IMG/VR virus record: IMGVR_UViG_3300009420_000038 | Location: 1-35,833 of that record | Length of the DNA: 35,833 bases | Reading direction: 5' to 3' (one strand) | Source: a virus | In this document: in pieces, positions 7,450-15,311 of the stretch | Position numbering within the stretch: position 1 is the first letter of the stretch | Layout of the letters: every line of letters begins with the position of its first letter | Translations under genes and position numbers: made by a program | The notes under the pieces: model-generated | Told to the model about the DNA's origin: nothing | Databases searched by the model: none | What the model saw: only the letters and a program-made list of their open reading frames with translations

Positions 7450-7556
7450 TGTTTGAATATATCACAACAAGCACATATCCAATTGGACACTTTTACTATG
7501 TATATGTGGAAGACTATAAACAAATAATAGACACAGAATACTATGAGGGTACTTAA
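7449..7556 (+). CDS. Tiny tyrosine-rich ORF between terminase and portal
   Basis: The ATG overlaps the terminase stop as TAATG and the ORF runs 35 codons to TAA 7554-7556. The peptide begins MFEYITTSTYPIGHFYYVYV and is unusually rich in Tyr (8 of 35 residues). It overlaps the start of the portal ORF by 14 bases. Coupled spacing at both ends fits a real small gene or a relay for ribosomes from terminase to portal. There is no homology evidence; chance ORFs of this size are common. Confidence 0.4.
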   Translation: MFEYITTSTYPIGHFYYVYVEDYKQIIDTEYYEGT

Positions 7557-10314
7557 TGCAATGCAGCTTAAAAAGGGAGCCAAAGCTAAAGGCTCTCCTG
7601 TTAATGCTTCTTTAACACAACCTGTTCAATTTATATCAGCCAAAGATAAAGATGATGACTGGAAACAATGGAATATGGATTGGCTTGAAACAAGAGGTCT
7701 TGACTATCTTAATAAAAATGCACGTAAAGTATTAAAAAATTATAAACTTGCAAAAGGAATAATTGATAAAACTGATTATATAGTTGAGGAAAATAATGAG
7801 TATAGAGATTTACTTGAGGTACTTACTGAAGAAGATAGTGGTGCATTAGAATTAAAATTCTATCCAATTATACCTAATGTAGTTAATGTATTATCCGGAG
7901 AGTTTACAAAAAGATTTCATAAGGTCCAATTTAGAGCAGTAGATGATACTTCATACAATGAAATGCTTGAATCTAAAAGAGCATTAATTGAAGAGAACTT
8001 ATTAACTGACGCATATAATAAGTTAATGATGGAGATGGTTCAACAAGGAGCTGATCCAGAGTCAGAGGAAGTTCAAGAACAGTTATCTACAGAAAACTTA
8101 AAATCATTACCTGAGATAGAAGATTTCTTTTCTAAAGATTATAGAAGTTTAGTAGAAGAATGGGCTACTCATCAATTAAATATTGATGAAGAAAGATTTA
8201 AAATGAATGAGCTTGAGGAGAGAGGTTTCCGTGATATGCTTATTTGTGATAGAGAATTTTGGCATTTTAAAATGAACGATGATGATTATGAAGTAGAGTT
8301 ATGGAATCCTGCTTTAACATTTTATCAAAAGTCTCCTGACTCAAGATACATATCAGATTCTAATTTTGTAGGTAAATGTGATATGCTTACTGTTGCTGAT
8401 GTTATTGATAAGTATGGTTATTTAATGACTGAAGATCAGCTATATTCAATGAATCAAATACACCCTGCTGTAAATTCAAGATATATGGTAGGAGGTCAAC
8501 AAAATGATGGATCATATTATGATGCTACAAAATCACATGACTGGAATACACAGGCACCAGGATTAGCATATAGACAATACATGAGTAATCCTGCAGTTAA
8601 TCCAGGAGCTGGTGGTGATATTGTTAATTGGATTCTTGGTGAAGGAGATGATATACATACATGGGGGGATGGAGATATGTTAAGAGTTACTACAACATAT
8701 TGGAAAACACAAAGAAAAGTTGGTCACTTAACTAGACTTACATCTGAAGGAGATATAATACAAGAAATAATTGATGAAGAATATAAGGTTACTGATAAAC
8801 CTATATATAATACAAGATTATTTAAACAAAAAACAAAGGACAATCTTATTGAAGGTGAACATATAGATTGGATATGGATTAATGAAGTATGGGGTGGTGT
8901 AAAGATAGGACCTAATGCACCTACTGCATGGAGAACTGATTCATCAGATGAACTAGCTCCTATATACTTAGGTATTAACCAACCAGAAATAGGAAGAGTA
9001 CAATATCAATTTAAAGGAGATAATTCTTTATATGGATGTAAACTACCTGTAGAAGGAAGAGTATTCTCTGATAGAAATACTAGATCCACATCACTTGTTG
9101 ATCTAATGAAACCATATCAAGTAGGATACAATATGGTTAACAATCAGATAGCAGATATATTAGTTGATGAGCTTGGGACAGTAATTATGTTTGATCAAAA
9201 TGCTTTACCACGTCATTCAATGGGTGAAGACTGGGGTAAAAATAATCTTGCTAAAGCATATGTTGCAATGAAAGACTTTGGAATGCTTCCTTTAGATACA
9301 TCTATTACTAACACAGAAAATGCCACTAACTTTAATCATTACCAAACATTAAACTTGGAACAAACAAATAGATTAATGTCTAGGATACAATTAGCTAATC
9401 ATTTTAAAACACAAGCGTTTGATGCAATTGGTATTAATGCACAAAGAATGGGTGCCCCGGTTGATCAACATGCAACTGCTACAGGAGTAACACAAGCTAT
9501 GCAACAATCATATGCTCAGACAGAACAATACTTTGTACAGCATTCAGATTATTTAATGCCTAGAGTACATCAAATGAGAACTGATCTAGCTCAGTATTAT
9601 AATTCTACTAAACCGTCTTTAAGGTTATCTTATATGTCTTCAGAAGCAGAAAAAGTTAATTTTACAATTAATGGTACTGAATTATTAATGAGAGATTTTA
9701 ATATTTTCTGTACTACTAAGACTAATCATAGAGCAACATTAGAGCAGTTAAAACAAATGGCACTTACAAATAATACTACAGGAGCAAGTATATATGACTT
9801 AGGTAATGTTATTAAAGCAGACTCAATTGCAGAAGTAACTGACATCTTAAAAGATTCTCAATCTAGACAAGAGAAAGAAAAAGAAGCTCAAATGCAACAA
9901 CAACAACAAATGCAAGAACAGCAAATTCAAGCACAAACTGAACAAGCTGAAAAACAAAGAGCATTTGAAGCTGATAAACTTGAACAAGAAATTCAAAAAG
10001 ATATAACTGTTGCTGAGATAAGATCAGCTAGTTATGGAGCTGGTGTGGATATTAATGAAAATAAGCAAAATGATTTCCAAGATGCAATGCAAGATATACG
10101 TAAGAGAGATGAGTATAGAGAGCAAATGAATTTTAAAAGAGAGACGGCAATAACTAAAGATAATAATGATAAGTCAAGAATCCAGATTGAAAGAGAAAGA
10201 TTATCTGCTCAAAAAGAAGTTGCTAACACAAATCTACAAATTGCAAGAGAAAATAAAAACAGATATGATACTAAAAAGACTTCTAAAGATAAAGAAAAGA
10301 AGAAGAAAAAGTAA
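7543..10314 (+). CDS. Portal protein (crAss-like type)
   Basis: This 923-residue protein starts at ATG 7543; ATG 7561 is an alternative. The N-terminal block DWKQWNMDWLETRGLDYL, the segment KNYKLAKGIIDKTDYIVEEN and the strand LKFYPIIPNVVNVLSGEF match what I recall of crAss-like and other Bacteroidota-phage portals. The last ~150 residues (from about 773) are a Gln/Glu/Lys-rich helix or coiled coil, including a Q-run, and end in a Lys-rich tail. It probably forms the dodecameric ring through which the terminase pumps DNA. Position between terminase and scaffold/capsid genes supports the call. The unusual length comes mainly from the C-terminal helical tail, which may form a barrel or stay inside the head. 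Confidence 0.9.
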   Translation: MRVLNAMQLKKGAKAKGSPVNASLTQPVQFISAKDKDDDWKQWNMDWLETRGLDYLNKNARKVLKNYKLAKGIIDKTDYIVEENNEYRDLLEVLTEEDSGALELKFYPIIPNVVNVLSGEFTKRFHKVQFRAVDDTSYNEMLESKRALIEENLLTDAYNKLMMEMVQQGADPESEEVQEQLSTENLKSLPEIEDFFSKDYRSLVEEWATHQLNIDEERFKMNELEERGFRDMLICDREFWHFKMNDDDYEVELWNPALTFYQKSPDSRYISDSNFVGKCDMLTVADVIDKYGYLMTEDQLYSMNQIHPAVNSRYMVGGQQNDGSYYDATKSHDWNTQAPGLAYRQYMSNPAVNPGAGGDIVNWILGEGDDIHTWGDGDMLRVTTTYWKTQRKVGHLTRLTSEGDIIQEIIDEEYKVTDKPIYNTRLFKQKTKDNLIEGEHIDWIWINEVWGGVKIGPNAPTAWRTDSSDELAPIYLGINQPEIGRVQYQFKGDNSLYGCKLPVEGRVFSDRNTRSTSLVDLMKPYQVGYNMVNNQIADILVDELGTVIMFDQNALPRHSMGEDWGKNNLAKAYVAMKDFGMLPLDTSITNTENATNFNHYQTLNLEQTNRLMSRIQLANHFKTQAFDAIGINAQRMGAPVDQHATATGVTQAMQQSYAQTEQYFVQHSDYLMPRVHQMRTDLAQYYNSTKPSLRLSYMSSEAEKVNFTINGTELLMRDFNIFCTTKTNHRATLEQLKQMALTNNTTGASIYDLGNVIKADSIAEVTDILKDSQSRQEKEKEAQMQQQQQMQEQQIQAQTEQAEKQRAFEADKLEQEIQKDITVAEIRSASYGAGVDINENKQNDFQDAMQDIRKRDEYREQMNFKRETAITKDNNDKSRIQIERERLSAQKEVANTNLQIARENKNRYDTKKTSKDKEKKKKK

Positions 10315-10384
10315 TCATAGCTATATACTGCAAAAAATCAACAACTAACTATCAAATTTCTAAGGTTTATTAAAAAAATCTTAG

Positions 10385-10392
10385 TATATTAT
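10385..10392 (+). promoter_or_regulatory. Promoter-like TATATTAT element before the scaffold/capsid genes
   Basis: G followed by TATATTAT lies in the 112-base gap after the portal gene, 35 bases before the next start codon. The same G-TATATTAT core occurs before the genes at 16746 and 24960. No clear -33 element is present. The rest of the gap (10315-10384) shows nothing else recognisable. Confidence 0.35.
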
Positions 10393-10426
10393 ATATGTAA
10401 TAACCAAAACTAAAAACCAATTAATT

Positions 10427-11710
10427 ATGTTAGACGAAAAAAATATGGAAGAAACACAGGTAAAACAAAATGTAGAAGTCAACTTAGATGAGATCTTTAA
10501 TGGAGCTCCAGGTGCTGATTCTATAACTTTACCTGAGAAAGAAGTTAAGAAACCTAATCTCTTTTCTAGACCAGAAAATGTAGATTTATCTTTTATTGAT
10601 GAGGAAAATACTGCAGAAGTTACTACTGAAGAAGAAGTAGATACTACTGAGCCAGTTGTAGCAGAAAAAACTGAAACAAAAGAAGTAGTAACTAAAGATG
10701 AGATTGATGACATCTTAAATGATGGATTAGAATTAGCAGAAGATGAAGATGAAAAATCAACTGCTAAAGGAAGAAAGAGAATTGAAGGAATGTCTGATGT
10801 CTTTAAGAAGATGATTGAGAATGATGAAATTGTTCCTTTTGATGATGGTAAAGAGTTAGATGACTATACTGCTAAGGATTGGAAAGAACTTATCCAAGCT
10901 AATATGGATGAGAGAGGTAATAAGGTTAGAAGAGAGACACCAAAACAGTTTTTTGATAGTTTACCTAAAGAATTACAAACTGCAGCTAAATATGTAGCTG
11001 ATGGTGGACAGGACCTTAAGGGTTTATTTTCTGCATTATCACAAGTAGAAGAAACAAGAGAATTAGATATAAATACTGAAAGTGGTCAGTCACATATCAT
11101 AAGAGAATATTTGTCTGCAACAGGTTATGGATCTGCTGAAGATATTCAAGAAGAAATAGAAATATGGAAAGATTTAGGAAAGTTAGAAAAACAAGCTTCT
11201 AAATTTAAGCCAAAGTTAGATAAGATGTCAGAAGCTGTTGTAGCAAGGAAGTTACAAGAACAAGAAGTAAAACAAGCTCAACAACAAAAAGCATCTGAAA
11301 ATTATATGTCTAACGTATATAATACATTAAAGGAAGGAACATTAGGAGAAATGAAAGTTAATAAAAAAACTCAATCAATGTTATATAATGGATTAGTTAA
11401 TCCTGCATATCCTTCAATTAGTGGACAGAACACAAATTTATTAGGACATCTATTAGAAAAGTATCAATTTGTTGAACCTAACTATACTCTAGTATCAGAA
11501 GCATTATGGTTACTTGCTGATCCAAATGGATACAAGTCACAAATAATGACAAAGGGTGAAGCAAATGCTGTTGAAAAAACAGTAAGAAAACTTAAAACAG
11601 CACAATCTAATAGAAATGCATCTTCAACTGGATTATCTCCAAAAGAATCTGCACCTACTAGTAAGAAGAAAACTTTATCTAGAGGAAATAATATATTTAA
11701 AAGATTTTAA
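10427..11710 (+). CDS. Scaffold-like protein between portal and capsid
   Basis: This 427-residue protein has a highly acidic, low-complexity N-terminus (residues 1-110, many E/D/T). Helical segments follow (DVFKKMIEN, KELIQANMDE, LGKLEKQASKFKPKLDKM) with a Q/K-rich coiled coil near residue 285. It ends in a very basic tail, KKKTLSRGNNIFKRF. Acidic-to-basic helical proteins encoded just before the major capsid protein are the usual internal scaffold, whose basic C-terminus contacts capsid subunits. No protease motif is visible, so scaffold release or cleavage is unclear. The start at 10427 has an alternative ATG six codons in. Assignment rests on position and composition. Confidence 0.65.
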   Translation: MLDEKNMEETQVKQNVEVNLDEIFNGAPGADSITLPEKEVKKPNLFSRPENVDLSFIDEENTAEVTTEEEVDTTEPVVAEKTETKEVVTKDEIDDILNDGLELAEDEDEKSTAKGRKRIEGMSDVFKKMIENDEIVPFDDGKELDDYTAKDWKELIQANMDERGNKVRRETPKQFFDSLPKELQTAAKYVADGGQDLKGLFSALSQVEETRELDINTESGQSHIIREYLSATGYGSAEDIQEEIEIWKDLGKLEKQASKFKPKLDKMSEAVVARKLQEQEVKQAQQQKASENYMSNVYNTLKEGTLGEMKVNKKTQSMLYNGLVNPAYPSISGQNTNLLGHLLEKYQFVEPNYTLVSEALWLLADPNGYKSQIMTKGEANAVEKTVRKLKTAQSNRNASSTGLSPKESAPTSKKKTLSRGNNIFKRF

Positions 11711-11747
11711 CAACAACAACAATTATTAATTAAAACAAGAAAATGAA

Positions 11748-13376
11748 ATGGCAACACCAGTGTTAAACAACGGTCTCTTTTTAAGAGACACTAATTACTC
11801 TGCAAGTTCACATGTTGATTCATACCACTTAACTAATATGCTTGGTAACGCAGAACCAATGGACATGGGTCCAGTGGATTTGTGGGCAATGACGCAAAAG
11901 GTAGAAATGCCTTTATACCAAATGGCATCTTTCGGTGGGAAGAACACAATCATGGTAGACAACGCAAGAGGAGAGTACAAGTGGCAAACACCTGTATCTC
12001 AAGAACTTCCTGTATCTATGGGTATCCAAGATACTTCAGATGTAGGAGGAACAGTAAGAGGGGTTGATGGAGCAACTTTCAAGATCAAATTATCAAGAAG
12101 AGAATTTGGTCATGGAGACATCATAACTTATGACAAGTATAATGGTTTAGAGATGTACATTACAGCTGATGATATTATTCAGTTAGGAGATGCATACCTA
12201 TATACTGTACAACTTGTAAACAATGCTTCTGCAGTAGGTCTTAAAGATATGTATCTTAAAATGGGTACTAAATTCTTTAGAAAAGGATCTGCAAGAGGTG
12301 AATACGGAGAACGTTTCTCTGATATTACAGTTCAGAATGGATTCAGAGAATTCTACAATTTTGTAGGAGGAGCTGAAGCACACGTTCACTATTCAATTTC
12401 ATCTAGAGCAGACTTAATGCTTAAAGGAGGAATGAATGCTGATGGTACTGTACCAGTTACTGAGATCTGGAGAAACTTTGATACTAATGTTGATCCGTCA
12501 ATTTCTTCTATTGAAGACATTGCATCAATCATGGGTAAAGAATATGTTAAACGTGCATTTGATAATGGTACTCTTTCTAGAACGTTCTTAACGTCTATGG
12601 AGGCTGCTCACTTATCTAAAATTGCTAGTGACATTGAAACTTACTTAATGTGGGGTCATGGTGGTAGAGTTAGACAAGACGGTCCAGATGATATTAGATT
12701 ATCAGTTGGTCTTTGGAAACAATTAGACAATTCTTACAAACGTGTATATAACAAAACTGCATTTAGTTTAGATATGTTCAAAAATGAACTGTATAACTTC
12801 TATGTAGGAAAAGTTGACTTTGATGGACCAGATCCAAAACGTCAATTAGTTGTACAAACAGGTATTGGAGGAATGCAATTAGTTAATGCTGCAATTGCTG
12901 CAGAAGCTAATGGTGCTAATGGTATGACTACAAATGCAGATAACATTGGAGCTATTACTGGTTCAGGAATGGATCTAGGATTTGGATTTGCTTATACTAG
13001 TTATGTTATTCCTTTCTTAGCTAATGTTAAGTTTGTTTTAAACCCAGCGTTTGACAACTTACATACTAATGACATTGAGAATCCTTTAGTAGATGGTAGA
13101 CCATTGTCTTCATACAGCTTCATCATCTTTGATGTAACTGACGAAGGTAATGATAACATCCACTTATTGAAATTATCTTGGGATAACCAATTAAAATGGT
13201 TCTACCAAAATGGTACAATGGATTACATGGGAAGAACTCAAGGGTTTGCATCATCAGGTCAATTTAACGGTTACCGTGTAATGATGACACAAACAATGCC
13301 AGCTATTTGGGTTAAGGATCCAACTAAAGTGCTTAAGATTGTAATGAAGAATCCTATCACAGGAGGTTCATTTTAG
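11748..13376 (+). CDS. Major capsid protein (HK97-fold type, inferred)
   Basis: This 542-residue protein follows the scaffold-like gene and is followed by a hairpin. It has no low-complexity regions and alternates strands and helices. The early block NIMGPVDL-like region (MDMGPVDLWAMTQKVEMPLY), the strand-rich segment FGHGDIITYDKY and the late segment PFLANVKFVLNPAFDN fit what I recall of crAss-like capsid proteins. Its length is slightly above theirs. Codon choice differs from neighbours: more TTC, AAC, GAC, TAC and CGT, as expected for the most highly expressed gene. The antisense and +3-frame ORFs inside are shadows. The HK97 fold itself is inferred from phage type. Confidence 0.88.
   Translation: MATPVLNNGLFLRDTNYSASSHVDSYHLTNMLGNAEPMDMGPVDLWAMTQKVEMPLYQMASFGGKNTIMVDNARGEYKWQTPVSQELPVSMGIQDTSDVGGTVRGVDGATFKIKLSRREFGHGDIITYDKYNGLEMYITADDIIQLGDAYLYTVQLVNNASAVGLKDMYLKMGTKFFRKGSARGEYGERFSDITVQNGFREFYNFVGGAEAHVHYSISSRADLMLKGGMNADGTVPVTEIWRNFDTNVDPSISSIEDIASIMGKEYVKRAFDNGTLSRTFLTSMEAAHLSKIASDIETYLMWGHGGRVRQDGPDDIRLSVGLWKQLDNSYKRVYNKTAFSLDMFKNELYNFYVGKVDFDGPDPKRQLVVQTGIGGMQLVNAAIAAEANGANGMTTNADNIGAITGSGMDLGFGFAYTSYVIPFLANVKFVLNPAFDNLHTNDIENPLVDGRPLSSYSFIIFDVTDEGNDNIHLLKLSWDNQLKWFYQNGTMDYMGRTQGFASSGQFNGYRVMMTQTMPAIWVKDPTKVLKIVMKNPITGGSF
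11773..11789 (+). other. Perfect hairpin inside the first codons of the capsid gene
   Basis: GTCTCTT (11773-11779), loop TTT, AAGAGAC (11783-11789) forms an uninterrupted 7-bp stem at codons 9-14 of the capsid gene. It may influence mRNA stability or initiation, or be chance. Confidence 0.4.
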
Positions 13377-13396
13377 TCAATAACAATATGAATGAA

Positions 13397-13416
13397 GGGG
13401 GAGTTAACGCTCCCCC
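13397..13416 (+). terminator. Hairpin terminator after the major capsid gene
   Basis: GGGGGAG and CTCCCCC form a 7-bp G+C-rich stem with a six-base loop, 20 bases after the capsid stop. The following bases (ATTATTCTT) are U-rich but not a clean U-run, so it may be a partial terminator or an mRNA-stabilising 3' hairpin. It stands out in otherwise A+T-rich DNA. Confidence 0.7.
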
Positions 13417-13459
13417 ATTATTCTTAAACCAATAATTACTAACAAAACCATAAATTAAA

Positions 13460-14500
13460 ATGAGTACATCAAACAGTAGGGGATTTAATAAAGATCTAAC
13501 AATAATAGAAAAGTATCAGGACAACAAAAGTAGTGCTGTTGCAATTCGTCCATATTTCAGTGAACAAACTGAGAACATGGGATTAGAAAAATATAACATG
13601 ACATTATTTGATGGAGTATTTCATCATGAAAGTTTAGCATGTTTAGAACAAAATGGTATTAAAAGATACATAACTGGTTTAAATGAATTTGATCCAGCTG
13701 TAAAGAAATTACCACCAGCAGAAAAAGCTGCCAAAATAAAAGAAATTAGAACAGTTGTTGCAACACTAGAAGCTGAGTTAGCAACAAATGTACTTGATAT
13801 AGAAGATAAGGATTTCTGGTCAAAGGTTGAAGTGCTAAGACCTGACAATAGTGAATTCTGGGATAAGATGTCAATTAAAGTTGGTAATGAACCTTTGTTC
13901 CTTGATCCAGCAGTTGATGCTTATGATATGATAAAAATATATGCAATAGAAGCAGGTGGTTTTTCAATAATTGCTAAAGATTTAGATAGTTGTAAAAGAG
14001 AACAACATATAAGATTTTATTTAGATAGAGAAAAAGATAGTGTTGATACACGTACTAAAGATTCTAAATTAAGAAACAGAGCTTTAGGTTCTCTACAGAA
14101 CTTATATGATTCTGATACAACAAAGTTATTATATGTAACTAAAGTTATTGATGGAAATAGCTCACAATTTACAAAAGGAACTCCAATAGATATGGTCTAT
14201 GAAAAAATGGATGCATATATTAATGGAGATGGAGCTGAACGTAATAAGAAAAAAGCTGCTGAATATTTCTTAACTACATCAAGAGAAAATATGCAAGATC
14301 TCAAAATAAGAGCAATGATCAAAGATGCTATTACACATGGTTTTATACAAGCTAAAAGTGATGGATATTTTCATGATGAATTTGCTGGTGTAAGAATGGG
14401 TAAGAGACCATTAGAAGTTCTTGAGTTTATGAAGAACCCTGAGAACGATGAAACATTAACACATTATCTAGATAAGATTGAACCAATTTGGAATGAATAA
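13460..14500 (+). CDS. Unknown, probable structural protein after the capsid gene
   Basis: This 346-residue soluble protein has helical stretches (LPPAEKAAKIKEIRTVVATL) and a mixed alpha/beta middle (DPAVDAYDMIKIYAIEAGGF). The C-terminal half is helical, with a polar tail. No signal, membrane segment or catalytic motif is visible. Placed between the capsid gene and a connector-like gene, it most likely belongs to the virion or its assembly pathway (an internal protein, decoration or head completion). Only six bases separate its stop from the next start, so the two are probably co-translated. No family is firmly recognised; similar proteins at this spot in Bacteroidota phages are recalled only generally. 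Confidence 0.7.
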   Translation: MSTSNSRGFNKDLTIIEKYQDNKSSAVAIRPYFSEQTENMGLEKYNMTLFDGVFHHESLACLEQNGIKRYITGLNEFDPAVKKLPPAEKAAKIKEIRTVVATLEAELATNVLDIEDKDFWSKVEVLRPDNSEFWDKMSIKVGNEPLFLDPAVDAYDMIKIYAIEAGGFSIIAKDLDSCKREQHIRFYLDREKDSVDTRTKDSKLRNRALGSLQNLYDSDTTKLLYVTKVIDGNSSQFTKGTPIDMVYEKMDAYINGDGAERNKKKAAEYFLTTSRENMQDLKIRAMIKDAITHGFIQAKSDGYFHDEFAGVRMGKRPLEVLEFMKNPENDETLTHYLDKIEPIWNE

Positions 14501-14506
14501 TAAGTT

Positions 14507-15208
14507 ATGAATGTAGGCACGATTCAAATAAAGTTTAGACAAAGGTTAAATAAGTTAGCTAGTAATGACTATGATAATATAGAATGCTGGCAGATTGTTG
14601 AGGCTTATAATAAAGCACAACTTGAATGGTGCAGAAGACAATTACACGGAAATAACATGTATAAAGAAGGAGATGAAATGTCTAAGAGACGTATTGATGA
14701 TCTTCAACTCCTACTTTCTACACAAACATTATTAGGTAATACCTTTACAGATTTCTTCCAGTCTACCAATTGGCCAACAAATTATCTTGAGTATAAAAGA
14801 GTTAGTACAGAAGCAACTGATAAATGTTGTGAAGACCCAAGATCAATGACAGTTTACTTAGCAGAAGAAAGTAATATTGATCTATACATGAGGGACCCTC
14901 TTAAGAGACCTGATTTTTCATGGGGTGAAACGTATTGTACTCTTACTCAAGACACTATAAAGATATTTAAAAGAGATTTCAATATTATAAATCCAACACT
15001 TGTGTATTATAGAAAGCCAGTTAATATAGAGATAATTGGATGTGTGGATCCATATACTGAAGCAGTTTCATTAGTTGATGTGAATCCAGAATTTAAAGAT
15101 GATATTGTAGAGGTTATAATTGATGAAGCTGTTGCAATTGTAGCTGGAGATATAGATGCTGTTAATCAAGCCATAAGAGGCTCACAATCAGCAGAAAAAA
15201 ATAATTAA
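14507..15208 (+). CDS. Head-tail connector/adaptor-like protein
   Basis: This 233-residue protein has an N-terminal helical bundle, including ECWQIVEAYNKAQLEWCRRQ and ISKRR-like MSKRRIDDLQLLLSTQ. A strand-rich middle follows, and a last helix, DDIVEVIIDEAVAIVAGDID. An 'EAYNKAQLEW' first helix with a late 'VVEIIIDEAV' helix is typical of phage head-tail adaptor and ring proteins in the P22 gp4/HK97 gp6 class. In crAss-like phages a protein of this type sits beneath the portal. It is encoded directly after an unknown structural gene and before a virion protein. Assignment is by pattern and position. The last residues (SQSAEKNN) are a polar tail. Confidence 0.6.
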   Translation: MNVGTIQIKFRQRLNKLASNDYDNIECWQIVEAYNKAQLEWCRRQLHGNNMYKEGDEMSKRRIDDLQLLLSTQTLLGNTFTDFFQSTNWPTNYLEYKRVSTEATDKCCEDPRSMTVYLAEESNIDLYMRDPLKRPDFSWGETYCTLTQDTIKIFKRDFNIINPTLVYYRKPVNIEIIGCVDPYTEAVSLVDVNPEFKDDIVEVIIDEAVAIVAGDIDAVNQAIRGSQSAEKNN

Positions 15209-15213
15209 GATAT

Positions 15214-15300
15214 TAGGTTTTAACCTAGAAAAGTCTTATATTATAACTGGGTGCATCACGAAGATGCGCATTTTAACAAAAAAAGTCCTGATAAAACAGG
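15214..15300 (+). other. Structured leader with three small hairpins
   Basis: The 103-base gap before the gene at 15312 holds TAGGTT/AACCTA (15214-15227). It also holds GTGCATC/GATGCGC with loop ACGAA (15251-15269, one G-T pair, followed by ATTTT), and CCTG/CAGG (15287-15300). TATATTAT-like sequence (15237-15245) lies between the first two. It may be a leader controlling expression, a weak terminator plus promoter, or an mRNA-stabilising 5' region. Confidence 0.4.
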
Positions 15301-15311
15301 CATAAGAAAAA

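Noticed and set aside
7296-7583. Antisense ORF of 95 codons across the terminase end
   Set aside because: Hydrophobic, low-complexity translation of the opposite strand of A+T-rich coding DNA; no promoter or context.
10166-10348. Lys-rich + strand ORF of 60 codons
   Set aside because: Out-of-frame reading of the portal's Lys/Glu-rich tail; adds no independent signal.
10381-10713. Antisense Ser/Val-rich ORF of 110 codons
   Set aside because: Mirror of the acidic, repetitive start of the scaffold-like gene (GAA/ACT codons read backwards).
15251-15269. Riboswitch in the leader before 15312
   Set aside because: Only small simple stems are present, with no recognisable aptamer core.
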